Source: Streptomyces sp. AW19M42 (lineage in GTDB: Bacteria > Actinomycetota > Actinomycetes > Streptomycetales > Streptomycetaceae). Taken from it: DNA of 33,471 nucleotides. The notes beneath the pieces are model-generated. The model made no database searches, had not been told where the DNA came from, and was given only the letters and a program-made list of their open reading frames with translations. The translations under genes and the position numbers were made by a program. Shown piece after piece: positions 23,804 through 32,200 of the stretch. Numbering within the stretch: the first letter of the stretch is position 1; each line of letters begins with the position of its first letter. The stretch is from contig CBRG010000247.1 in NCBI GenBank assembly GCA_000470535.1, positions 1 through 33,471 on the forward strand. Direction: 5' to 3'.

Positions 23804-25444
23804 TCAGGCCGGTGCGACCAGCAGCGGACGGGCGCGTTCCCGCAGCTCCGCGACGCGCGGCTCGTCCCCGTAGGGCTCCAGCCGGTGCAGCAGGTCGCGC
23901 ACGTACTCGGTGGTCCGCGCCGACGAGATGCGGCCCGCCACCTCCACCGCACGGGTCCCCGCCGCGCAGGCGGCGTCCAGATTCCCCGACTCCAGTTCCG
24001 CGACGGCCGACACCACGAGGCGCAGCCCGTGCGAGCGGACGAACTCCTCGGTCGGCCTGGACAGCGCCTGCTCGGTGAACCGCCGCACCTGCCGGGGCGC
24101 CTTCAGGTCGAGGTGGCACTCCGCCGCGTCGGCCGCGAACCGGTCGTACGAGTAGAAGCCCAGCCACGACGGGTCGGCGTCCCCGTCCCGGGAGCGCTCC
24201 AGCCACCCCTCCGCTGCCTTCAGAGCGGCCCCCGCGGCCGGTGCGTCGCTCGCCTTGGCGTGAGCCCGCGCCTCCACCAGACGGAAGAAGCTCATCGTGC
24301 GCGCCGTCGCGAGCCCGCGGTTGCGCTCCACGGCCGCCTGCGCGAGGTCGACCCCCTCGTCGGCGAAGCCGCGATAGGTCGCCTGCAACGACATGGAGGC
24401 GAGGACGTAGCCGCCGAGCGGTACGTCGGCCGCGGCGCGCGCCAGGCGCAGCGCCTGGATGTAGTAGCGCTGCGCGGCCTCCTGCTGGCCGGTGTCGAAG
24501 GCCATCCAGCCGGCGAGCCTGGTCAGTTCGGCGGCGGCGCCGAAGAGCGCCCGGCCCACCTCATCGCTGTACGAACCCAGCAGCAGCGGTGCGGCGTCAA
24601 CCCGTAAGCACTCCGGGACCATGGACGAACGCCAGTCCCCGCCGCCGTACTTCGAGTCCCAGCGCCGTGCGTCCTGGGCGGCCTCCCGCAGCTTGGACAC
24701 GTCGCTGTGGCCGACCCGCAGCGGCGGGACACCGTGCGCCGAATCCGGACCCGGCTGGGCCGGAATCGACACGCTGTGCCCCGGCACCGGCGGCGCGCCG
24801 TGCCCGTGCACCGGCGGCGCCCCCGTCCGACCCGGTACGAGCGGTGTTCCGGTCAGGAGGTGCTGCCCCGGTACGCCGGGCGGCGCCGGGGCGCCGGGTG
24901 CACCCTGCGCCCCCACTGCGCCCCGTGCGCCCTGCGTGCCGAGCACCGCCGCCTCGGCGGCGGCCGACGCGCGGGCGACCGACGGGTCGGCGGGGGATAT
25001 CAGCCAGCGGGATGCGGGAGTGGCATACGCACTCACCGAGAACGAGCCCGCCAGCGACTGCCAGATGCCGCCGCTGCCGGCCCGCCGCCCGGCCAGATCC
25101 AGCCGGTACAGCTCGGTCGCGGAGCGCACCGCCTCACCCACATCGCGCGGGAACGTCAGACCGACCTCCGGCGCGGGATCGGCGTCGGCGAGCCCGATCT
25201 CGTGCAGCGGGACCGGCCGGCCGAGCTTGGCCCCGATCGCCGCCGCGATGAGATGGGGCGCGGCGCCCTGCGGCACCATGCCCTTGGAGACCCATCTGGC
25301 CACCGAGGTCTTGTCGTACCGAAGTGTCAGTCCGCGCTGCGCCCCGAGGTCGTTGACCCGCCGGGCGAGCCCGGCGTTGCTGATTCCCGCGAGGGCGAGA
25401 ACGGTTCCGAGCTTGTCGTTCGGTCCGCGTTGCTCCCTGGACAT
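23804..25444 (-). CDS. ORF1590-type sporulation-associated regulator with a TTA codon
   Basis: A 546-aa protein beginning [20 protein letters not shown], with a helix-turn-helix-like N-terminus (about 14-55; [12 protein letters not shown] and [13 protein letters not shown]) and alpha-helical TPR-like repeats from about residue 280 on. A Pro/Gly/Ala-rich linker (about 185-255) separates them. It resembles the S. griseus ORF1590 sporulation protein, which I recall as made from two starts giving 56- and 49.5-kDa forms; here M56 would give a matching short form without the helix-turn-helix. L280 is encoded by TTA (24605-24607), so translation should need the bldA tRNA. GAGGGG lies about 6 nt upstream of ATG 25444. 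Confidence 0.85.
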   Translation of the reverse strand: MSREQRGPNDKLGTVLALAGISNAGLARRVNDLGAQRGLTLRYDKTSVARWVSKGMVPQGAAPHLIAAAIGAKLGRPVPLHEIGLADADPAPEVGLTFPRDVGEAVRSATELYRLDLAGRRAGSGGIWQSLAGSFSVSAYATPASRWLISPADPSVARASAAAEAAVLGTQGARGAVGAQGAPGAPAPPGVPGQHLLTGTPLVPGRTGAPPVHGHGAPPVPGHSVSIPAQPGPDSAHGVPPLRVGHSDVSKLREAAQDARRWDSKYGGGDWRSSMVPECLRVDAAPLLLGSYSDEVGRALFGAAAELTRLAGWMAFDTGQQEAAQRYYIQALRLARAAADVPLGGYVLASMSLQATYRGFADEGVDLAQAAVERNRGLATARTMSFFRLVEARAHAKASDAPAAGAALKAAEGWLERSRDGDADPSWLGFYSYDRFAADAAECHLDLKAPRQVRRFTEQALSRPTEEFVRSHGLRLVVSAVAELESGNLDAACAAGTRAVEVAGRISSARTTEYVRDLLHRLEPYGDEPRVAELRERARPLLVAPA

Positions 25445-25669
25445 GCGCCACCCCTCGACACACAGACGGCAGCCGCGACACCGTTGAGGCGCGCGGCATT
25501 CGTACCGTGTTCTCCCCAGGGACGAACCCTCGCACTCCGACCGCACACGCATTTGGCCGAGCCCCGAGGAATATGCCGCTCTGCTGAGAACATCAGTAAA
25601 CCCAGCGTAGTTCGCCGCATCCCTACCGTTAAGGGGCGGACGTCCGTATGGCGGGATTGTTGTCCGCCC

Positions 25670-25750
25670 GGAGCCTTCGGTGGCGAAGCGCGTCGAGCGG
25701 CGGCCGGCGGCGGCGAACAGTGGCGAACAGCGGCGAACCACCGAGGCTCC
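25670..25750. repeat. Inverted repeat enclosing short direct repeats
   Basis: GGAGCCTTCGGTGG (25670-25683) faces CCACCGAGGCTCC (25738-25750), matching except for one extra T. The loop carries three near-copies of GGCGAACAG at about 10-bp spacing (25712-25740). It lies about 225 bp upstream of the ORF1590-like start. Confidence 0.6.
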
Positions 25751-25819
25751 TGAGGTGTGAGTGACCCGCGTGACTGACGTGGTGAGCGGTGGGGGGAGGA
25801 GACGTGAAGGTGAAGCGGA

Positions 25820-26010
25820 GGGAAAGCGGGGGGAGGGTGAGGGGGTGTGTGGTCCGCCCGGTGGGCCCGGGGTCCACGGAGTGAGCCCCGGGAAGGGTTC
25901 GAGGGCGGGCCTTGGGGCGGGTCCGGGAGCAGGTTCGGGGGCGGTCCGGGGACGGTTCGGAAGGGGGGTGGAAGGTGTGCGGTCGGTGGTGGGGGGAGGG
26001 GTGGGAAGGG
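25820..26010 (+). repeat. G-rich tract with two quadruplex-forming motifs
   Basis: Runs of G fit the quadruplex rule at 25820-25845 (GGG, GGGGGG, GGG, GGGGG with short loops) and at 25991-26010 (GGGGGG, GGGG, GGG, GGG with 1-2 nt loops). Degenerate GGTTCGGGGGCGG-type repeats lie between. Confidence 0.5.
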
Positions 26011-26242
26011 CGCGGACGGGGGGCGCCGGGACGGCGCGGCCAGGGCGCTCCGGCTGAGCGCGGGCCTACGGGCCGATCCCCCTTGTCCATTCGCTGACCA
26101 GGCCTGATCCTCGCTCCGGGTGGTGCGGAAATTCCTGGCCCGCAGGCTCCGGCCGACCCCTGTGGGGGCCTCGTTCCGGGTGTCCCGGCGCGCTCCTCAC
26201 GTGTGGCCGTGCGCCCGGCCGTGCGCTCTGGCCCGGTCCGTA

Positions 26243-26256
26243 CGGAAGCGCTTCCA
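26243..26256. promoter_or_regulatory. LacI-family operator-like palindrome
   Basis: CGGAAGCGCTTCCA holds a perfect 12-bp palindrome centred on GCGC and matches 13 of 14 positions of the symmetric TGGAAGCGCTTCCA, a common shape for LacI-family sites. No sugar gene or LacI-type regulator is present in this window. Confidence 0.4.
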
Positions 26257-27050
26257 TAAGTCCTGCGTGGGTCGGCCCGCTGCGCTGGACACTGCGGGCT
26301 GGGGGAAACTGCCGCCTCATTCCCCGCAGGCGGTGGACCGGTCCGGGGGGCCAGCTGCGCCTCCCGGACCGTGCGTCGAGCAGGGGCCGGGGTGTGGAAC
26401 CGGGGTGTGGAACCGGGGCGGGCGAGGAGGCGGGCCCGCCCGGAGCCGCCTTCGCGCGAGCGGCCGCGAGGGAGGCCGTGAGGCAGGTCCCCCGGGAGGT
26501 GCGCGTGCGTTCGTGTGGGAGTTCGTGCGAAAGGGGGCGCGGGAGCTGGTGCAGGAGGGCGCGCCGCCGGGTCGAACCGTTCCAGGGTCTTGAGGCGGTC
26601 TGCGGCAGTCCGTGACCTTGTCTGATGAGGCTCGGAGTAATACGGCAGAAAAACGGATAAAGGTAGTCGTGAACTTCTAATGGTCCGGCTCCAAGGCGCC
26701 CTGAGAATGGCCGAATGTCGCCGGTCGGATGAGGTTGGGGCAGCAGTTCGCGGACATCCGGTCGGCCGTCCGGGCAGGGTGGTGGTCGTGGCCGGATCCG
26801 AGACGTGGAGGCAATGCGCACGGGAGGGGCAACACGCGTCGTTCGTCACTCCGTTGCCGCCGGGGGCGACGCGCGCGGGCGATGTGCCCGCCGACGCGGC
26901 CAGTGGCCCTGCTCCGGCCTTTGCCAGGGGCGCATGCGCTCACGACGTGCGCCGTCCGTAGCCACTCCTGCGCACCGTTGTCGTGGCAGCATGTCCGCAA
27001 CGGCGCCGCGCGTTACCGGAGTTCTCCCGATACCGCCCTGTCGCGCCGTT

Positions 27051-27070
27051 TTGTCCACAGCCTGTGGAGG
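27051..27070 (+). promoter_or_regulatory. DnaA-box-like site and small hairpin over a ribosome site
   Basis: TTGTCCACA (27051-27059) equals the Streptomyces DnaA-box consensus. CCACAG-C-CTGTGG (27055-27067) is a perfect 6-bp inverted repeat that partly covers the ribosome site GTGGAGG (27064-27070) of the next gene. That ribosome site, 5 nt before ATG 27076, fixes the start. Confidence 0.4.
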
Positions 27071-27075
27071 CGGCG

Positions 27076-29187
27076 ATGCGTTGGTTGGTGGGATGGAGCA
27101 GTATCGCCGCGAGCTTCGGCACGGCCGGAGCGGTCGGCGCGAGTGACGAGGGGCGCACGATGCACCCCGTGGGTTCCCAACTTCTGTGGGGGGACCCGGA
27201 TCCGCTCTGGGCGGTCGGGGACTGGCGGCCCGACGAGATCCGCACCGTCCGGGTGGACACGGCCGAGGGGGCGCCCATGGTCCGGCTCGCCGTACTCGGC
27301 TGCTGCGGCGCCACCGACGAACAACTGCGCATCGGGCTGCTCGCCGCACGCGGCGGAGCCCTGCGCCACCTCACCGCATGGACCGGCAGCTACACCGCGG
27401 TCGTCCAGATAGGCCGCCGGATCACCGTGGTGGGCGACCTGGCCGGCGCCCGCCCCGTCTTCTACACGCCCTGGGCCGGCGGCACGGCGTACGCCACCGC
27501 CGCGCTGCCGCTCGCCGACCTCATCGAGGCGCAGCTCGACATCGGCCACCTCGCCGCGCTGCTCGCCTGCCCCGAGACCCCGGAGGCGCTGCGCGACGGC
27601 ACCCCGTACGCCGGGGTGAAACGCATCCCGCCCGGACACGCGCTGATCCTCCGCGAGGGCTCGCGGGAGATCACCGGGTACGAGGCGGTGGCCTCCCTCG
27701 CGGTGGCCGCGCCCGAGCTCGATCCGGTGAGCGCGGTCGACGGGGTGCGCGACGCCCTGGTCGAGGCCGTGCGCGCCAGGCTGCTCGCGCCCCGCCACGC
27801 CCCTGAGACCGCGCCGCCCGACCCCGGGCCCGTCCCCGGCATGGGCCCCGCCGAACGCCGGGCCGCACGGGGGGCGCCCGTCCCTGGCATCGGCTCCGAC
27901 CTCTCCGGAGGCAGCGCGTCCGCCACTCTCGCCCTGCTCGCCGCCGGACTTCCCGGACTGCCCGGCACCCTCCTGGGCCACGGCACGGGGGCGGGTGAGC
28001 GGCTCCTCGCCGTCACGTTCAACGACCTGACCACCCGCGCCCACGAGGACGAACTCGAACGCGCCCGGGTCATCGCCGCCAACCCGCGACTGCACCACGT
28101 CGTCGTCGCGGCCGGCGAGGAGGCCCTGCCGTACGCGGAGCTGGAGAACGGCCCCCTGACCGACGAGCCGGCCCCGTCCCTCGTCGTCGTCGAACGCCAT
28201 CGCCGCCGGCTCGCCGCGGGCAGCGCCGACCACTTCGTGGGCGACGGCGCCCGGCAGGTGCTCGACGCCCACCCGGCCCGCCTGGCCGACCTGCTCATCG
28301 ACCGCCGCCGACGTCATCTGCTGCGCCCGGTCGCCGCGCTCGCCAAGGCCGAAGGCCCCTCCGCGCACTCCCTGTTCGTCCCGCTGACCGTCTACCGGGC
28401 GGCCCGGCGCCTGGCCCGTACGTCGTACCGCACCGGCCTCGAAACGGCGGCAGAGCGCCTTCCCGACGCCAACCGCCTCACCCCCGACCTCGACACCCCC
28501 GCCGATGCCTCGCTCGCCGCCCTGACCTGGTCGCGGCCGGGGCCCGCCGCCCGCTGGCTGACCGGGGAGGCACTCGCTGAAGTATCGGTTCGCCTTCAGG
28601 CGGCGGCGATCCGCCCCACCTCCGTCCAACGCCCCGGCGAGGCCCGCGCCAGGGCCGCGCTCGCCCGGAACGCCGCCGACCACCGGATCCTGGAGCAGGC
28701 CGCGGAGGTCCGCAGCCAGCGGCTGCACGCCCCCTTCCTCGACAACCAGGTGGTACGCGCCGCCCGCGCGCTCCCCGAGTCCCTCCGGGTCCAGCCGGGT
28801 GCCCGCGCGGCGATCCTGCGCCGGGTCCTGGCGGGCACCGGCATCCACGAGCTGCCGCCCGGCTGGGGCGCGCCCTCCCAGGCCACCTCGACCGAGGTCA
28901 CCCGTACCGGCCTGCGCGCCTCGCTGCCCGAGCTCATCGCCCTCTTCGACGCCCCGCTGCTCGCCGACGCGGGCCTGGTCGAGGCCCGCGTCGTACGCAA
29001 GGCCCTGCGCGCGGCCGCAGAGGGCGAACCCCTCCCGCTGGACGGCCTCGCGGACCTCGCCTCCACCGAACTGTGGCTGCGCCGCCTCGTCTCGCGCCGC
29101 GGCACCTGCTGGACGGGCACGGCGGCACCGCGCCAGCGGGCCGTCGCCGGCGGGGTGGTCCCGGCACGACGGACGCTCCAGCCGTAG
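27076..29187 (+). CDS. Asparagine-synthetase-like protein lacking catalytic residues
   Basis: A 703-aa protein with the two-domain layout of class B asparagine synthetases and their beta-lactam synthetase and lasso-cyclase relatives. There is no Cys2 (it starts MRW), so no glutaminase. The N-terminal beta-domain is recognisable (VVGDLAGARPVFYTPW). In the synthetase domain the PP-loop SGGxDS reads S277-G-G-S-A281-S, and the GEGADE-like motif reads G389-D-G-A-R393-Q, so both acidic residues are lost. LHAPFLDNQVVRAARALP is intact, but the lysine-bearing segment near PPGWGAPSQATS is not canonical. It may be a non-ATP or regulatory derivative. It starts at ATG 27076, divergent from the ORF1590-like gene and 104 bp before the SARP gene. 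Confidence 0.8.
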   Translation: MRWLVGWSSIAASFGTAGAVGASDEGRTMHPVGSQLLWGDPDPLWAVGDWRPDEIRTVRVDTAEGAPMVRLAVLGCCGATDEQLRIGLLAARGGALRHLTAWTGSYTAVVQIGRRITVVGDLAGARPVFYTPWAGGTAYATAALPLADLIEAQLDIGHLAALLACPETPEALRDGTPYAGVKRIPPGHALILREGSREITGYEAVASLAVAAPELDPVSAVDGVRDALVEAVRARLLAPRHAPETAPPDPGPVPGMGPAERRAARGAPVPGIGSDLSGGSASATLALLAAGLPGLPGTLLGHGTGAGERLLAVTFNDLTTRAHEDELERARVIAANPRLHHVVVAAGEEALPYAELENGPLTDEPAPSLVVVERHRRRLAAGSADHFVGDGARQVLDAHPARLADLLIDRRRRHLLRPVAALAKAEGPSAHSLFVPLTVYRAARRLARTSYRTGLETAAERLPDANRLTPDLDTPADASLAALTWSRPGPAARWLTGEALAEVSVRLQAAAIRPTSVQRPGEARARAALARNAADHRILEQAAEVRSQRLHAPFLDNQVVRAARALPESLRVQPGARAAILRRVLAGTGIHELPPGWGAPSQATSTEVTRTGLRASLPELIALFDAPLLADAGLVEARVVRKALRAAAEGEPLPLDGLADLASTELWLRRLVSRRGTCWTGTAAPRQRAVAGGVVPARRTLQP

Positions 29188-29192
29188 ACGGG

Positions 29193-29234
29193 CAGCGGGG
29201 AGCGGGAGCAGAGAGCGGGGAGCGGGGAGCGGGC
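29193..29234 (+). repeat. Tandem GAGCGGG-type repeats before the SARP gene
   Basis: About six imperfect copies of a 7-bp unit (GCGGGGA/GCGGGAG) directly after the asparagine-synthetase-like stop and about 60 bp before the SARP start. SARP activators bind heptameric direct repeats, but the known ones are less G-rich and spaced 11 or 22 bp, so this may be simple-sequence expansion. Confidence 0.45.
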
Positions 29235-29291
29235 TGAAGCGCGTTGCCCCGTCCGCGTTCCGTTGTCGGACCGGCGGGACACAATGGCGGG

Positions 29292-32200
29292 GTGCGGTAT
29301 CTGATCCTGGGCGTCACGGAGGCGCGAGACGAGAAGGGCGGGGTGCTGCCCCTCGGCGGCATGCGCCTGCGCGCGCTTCTCGCGTCGCTGGCACTGCGGC
29401 CCGGCCGGTCCGTGCCGATCACCGAGCTCGTCGACGACGTGTGGGCGGATGATCCCCCGGCGGACGCCCCCGCCGCGCTCCAGGCCCTGGTGGGCCGCCT
29501 GCGCCGGGCACTGGGGAGGGACGCGGTCGCCAGCACCCCCGGCGGCTACCGCCTGGCGGCCACCCCGGCGGACGTGGACCTGCACGTGTTCGAGCGGCTC
29601 GCCCGGCGGGGCGCGGCCGAACTGGAGGCGGACGCGCCGCAGGACGCCGCCCGCACGCTCCGTACGGCACTCGCCCTGTGGCGCGGACCCGCCCTGGCCG
29701 ACCTGCCCGACCGCGACCACGGTCACGCGCTGCGTCCGGAGGCCCACCGGCTGGCCGCACTGGAGCACCGCATCGAGGCCGACCTGCGATGCGCGGCGGC
29801 CGACGGACCGACGGCGCCGACGGCCGCCCCCCGAACGGCCCCACTCGCCCCCGCCCCGGCCGGAACACCCCCTCTGTCCGCGCCTCTCCGCTCCACACCC
29901 CTTCCCTCCACACCCCTTCCCTCCACACCCCTGCCCGCCGCCCTTGTGCCCGAGCTGGTGGAGCTGACCGCGGCGCACCCGTACGACGAACGCTTCCGGG
30001 CCCAGCTCATCCGCGCCCTGCGCGCCGCCGGCCGGCAGGCCGACGCGCTCGCCGCGTATGAGGACGCGCGCCGCGTCCTCGCCGAGGGGCTCGGCACCGA
30101 CCCCGGGCCCGAGCTGACCGCCCTCCACCGCGCACTGCTCACTCCCGCACCATCCGCACCCGGCTCCGAGGGGGCGGAGCCCCGGGGCAACCTCCGCCCC
30201 CGTCTCACCTCCTTCGTCGGGCGCGAGCCCGAGATCCGTACCATCCGGGACGATCTGACGCGCTCCCGGCTGGTCACCCTCACCGGTCCGGGAGGCTCGG
30301 GGAAGACCCGGCTGGCCGAGGAGTCCGCGGCGCACGGGGGCCGTACCGCCGACGGTGACGTCTGGCTCGCGGAACTCGCCCCGGTGGAGGACCCCGCAGC
30401 CGTCCCGGGAGCCGTGCTCTCCGCGCTCGGGCTGCGCGAGACGGCCCTGCTGCGGGACAGCGGCCACGAAGGAACGTATCCGCGCACCGATCCGCTCGAT
30501 CTGCTCGCGGATCACCTCGCGCACTGCTCCAGGTCCCGCCCCTTCCTTCTCATCATCGACAACTGCGAGCACGTCATCGGTGCGGCCGCCGCCCTGGCCG
30601 AGGCTCTGCTGACCCGCTGCCCCCGGCTGCGCATCCTCGCCACCAGCCGCGAACCGCTCGGCGTGCCCGGCGAATCCGTGCGTCCGGTGGATCCGCTCCC
30701 GGCCGATCTCGCCCACCGTCTCTTCACCGAGCGGGCCCGTGCCGTGCGGCCCGGGTTCGACCCCGAACGGGAAGCCGCACACGATGCGGCCGCCGTCGCG
30801 GAGATCTGCCGCCGGCTGGACGGGCTGCCGCTCGCCATCGAGCTGGCCGCAGCCCGGCTCCGGATGCTCGGCCCTCGCCAGATCGCTGACCGGCTGGACG
30901 ACCGGTTCCGCCTGCTGACCAGCGGCAGCCGGACCGTACTGCCGCGCCAGCAGACCCTGCGGGCGGTCGTCGACTGGTCGTGGGACCTTCTGGACGAGGA
31001 CGAACGCACCGCCCTGCGCCAGGTCTCGGTCTTCGCGGGCGGCTGGGACCTGTCGGCCGCCGAGGCGGTGATCACGATGCCGGGCACGTCTGCCGGGCAC
31101 AACGCCGCCGACACCGCGGACCTCATCGGGGCGCTCATCGACAAGTCCCTCGTCGTCGCCACCCCGGCCGCCGACGGCGGCATGCGCTATCGCCTGCTGG
31201 AGACCATCCACGAGTACGCCATCGAGCGCTGCGCCGAGACCCCGGACGTACGGGCCGAGGCAGGGCGGGCACACACCGCGTACTTCCTCTCGTTCGTCGA
31301 GGAGGCGGAGCCGAAGCTGCGCTCCGCGGAGCAGCTCCCCTGGATCCAGCGCCTGGAGACGGACCTCGACAACATCAGGGCCGCGCTCCACCGCACCACC
31401 GCTCCCGCCGGCCGGTCCGGTCCGTCCGGTTCCGCCGAGTCGGACGCGGCGCGTCTGGTGCTGGGCATGGGCTGGTTCTGGTGGCTGCGCAACTACCGCA
31501 TCGAGGGCCTCAACTGGACGGCGCGGGCACTGTCGTTCGGCCCGGAGCCCGCCGACGCCACCGACCCGCGTTACTGGCCCTGGATGAACCTGCGCATGCT
31601 GCGGTTCTTCCTGGAGGCGGAGAACGGTCCGTCGGAAGCGGACCGCGACGGTCAGCCGGACGAGGCGTTGGTGCGACGGCTGGCTGACGCGTTCATGTCG
31701 TCCGGGCCCCAGGCAGCCCGCTTCCCCGGGCTGCTCTGGCCGATGACCTCGTTCATCATGCTGGGCACGAAGGACATGGGGGACGTGCACCGGAAGATCG
31801 ACGCCGTCGTCGACAACGCCCGCGTCCACGGGAACGACTGGGGGTACGGCGTCTCGCTGATGTTCCGTACGCACATGATCGTCGACATGCCGGGCGGCAT
31901 GCCGGGGGTCGACGACGACCTGGTGGAACTGCGTGATCTGAGCCGCCGAGTCGGGGACCGCTGGATGCGCGCACAGGTCGAGAGCGCCGCGGCGGAGGCG
32001 GCCGTGATGCGTGGCCGGTACGAGGAGGCGCGTCCGGCTTACGAGGAGGCACTGCTGCTCGCCCGTGAGGTCGGGGCCCACGCCGAGGCCCCGTTCCTCC
32101 TGGCCCGCTTGGCCGAACTCGCCTACCGCACCGGCGACGTGGCCGCCGCCGAGCGGGGCCTGGACCTGTCGGAGGCCGAGGCGGAGCGCTACCAGACGCA

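Larger units (their letters stand above)
25445..27075. other. 1.6-kb gap without a credible gene, rich in signals
   Basis: No frame here has the codon bias, start signal and recognisable protein expected of a gene; the longest (minus, about 406 codons from 26849) is Pro/Arg-rich noise. The region holds an inverted repeat (25670-25750), G-rich tracts (25820-26010), a LacI-type palindrome (26243-26256), an AT-rich island (about 26632-26685) and a DnaA-box-like site (27051-27059). Promoters of the divergent ORF1590-like and asparagine-synthetase-like genes must lie within it. Confidence 0.6.

Noticed and set aside
25629..26849. 406-codon minus-strand frame in the 1.6-kb gap
   Set aside because: Pro/Arg/Thr-rich, overlapping the likely promoter of the ORF1590-type gene, no ribosome site and no protein-like segments.
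27051..27059. Replication origin
   Set aside because: Only one DnaA-box consensus was found; dnaA, dnaN and a box cluster are absent.
27076..29187. Lasso peptide cluster around the asparagine-synthetase-like gene
   Set aside because: No precursor-like peptide, RiPP recognition element (PqqD-like), transglutaminase-like protease or ABC exporter is nearby, and the cyclase-type catalytic residues are lost.
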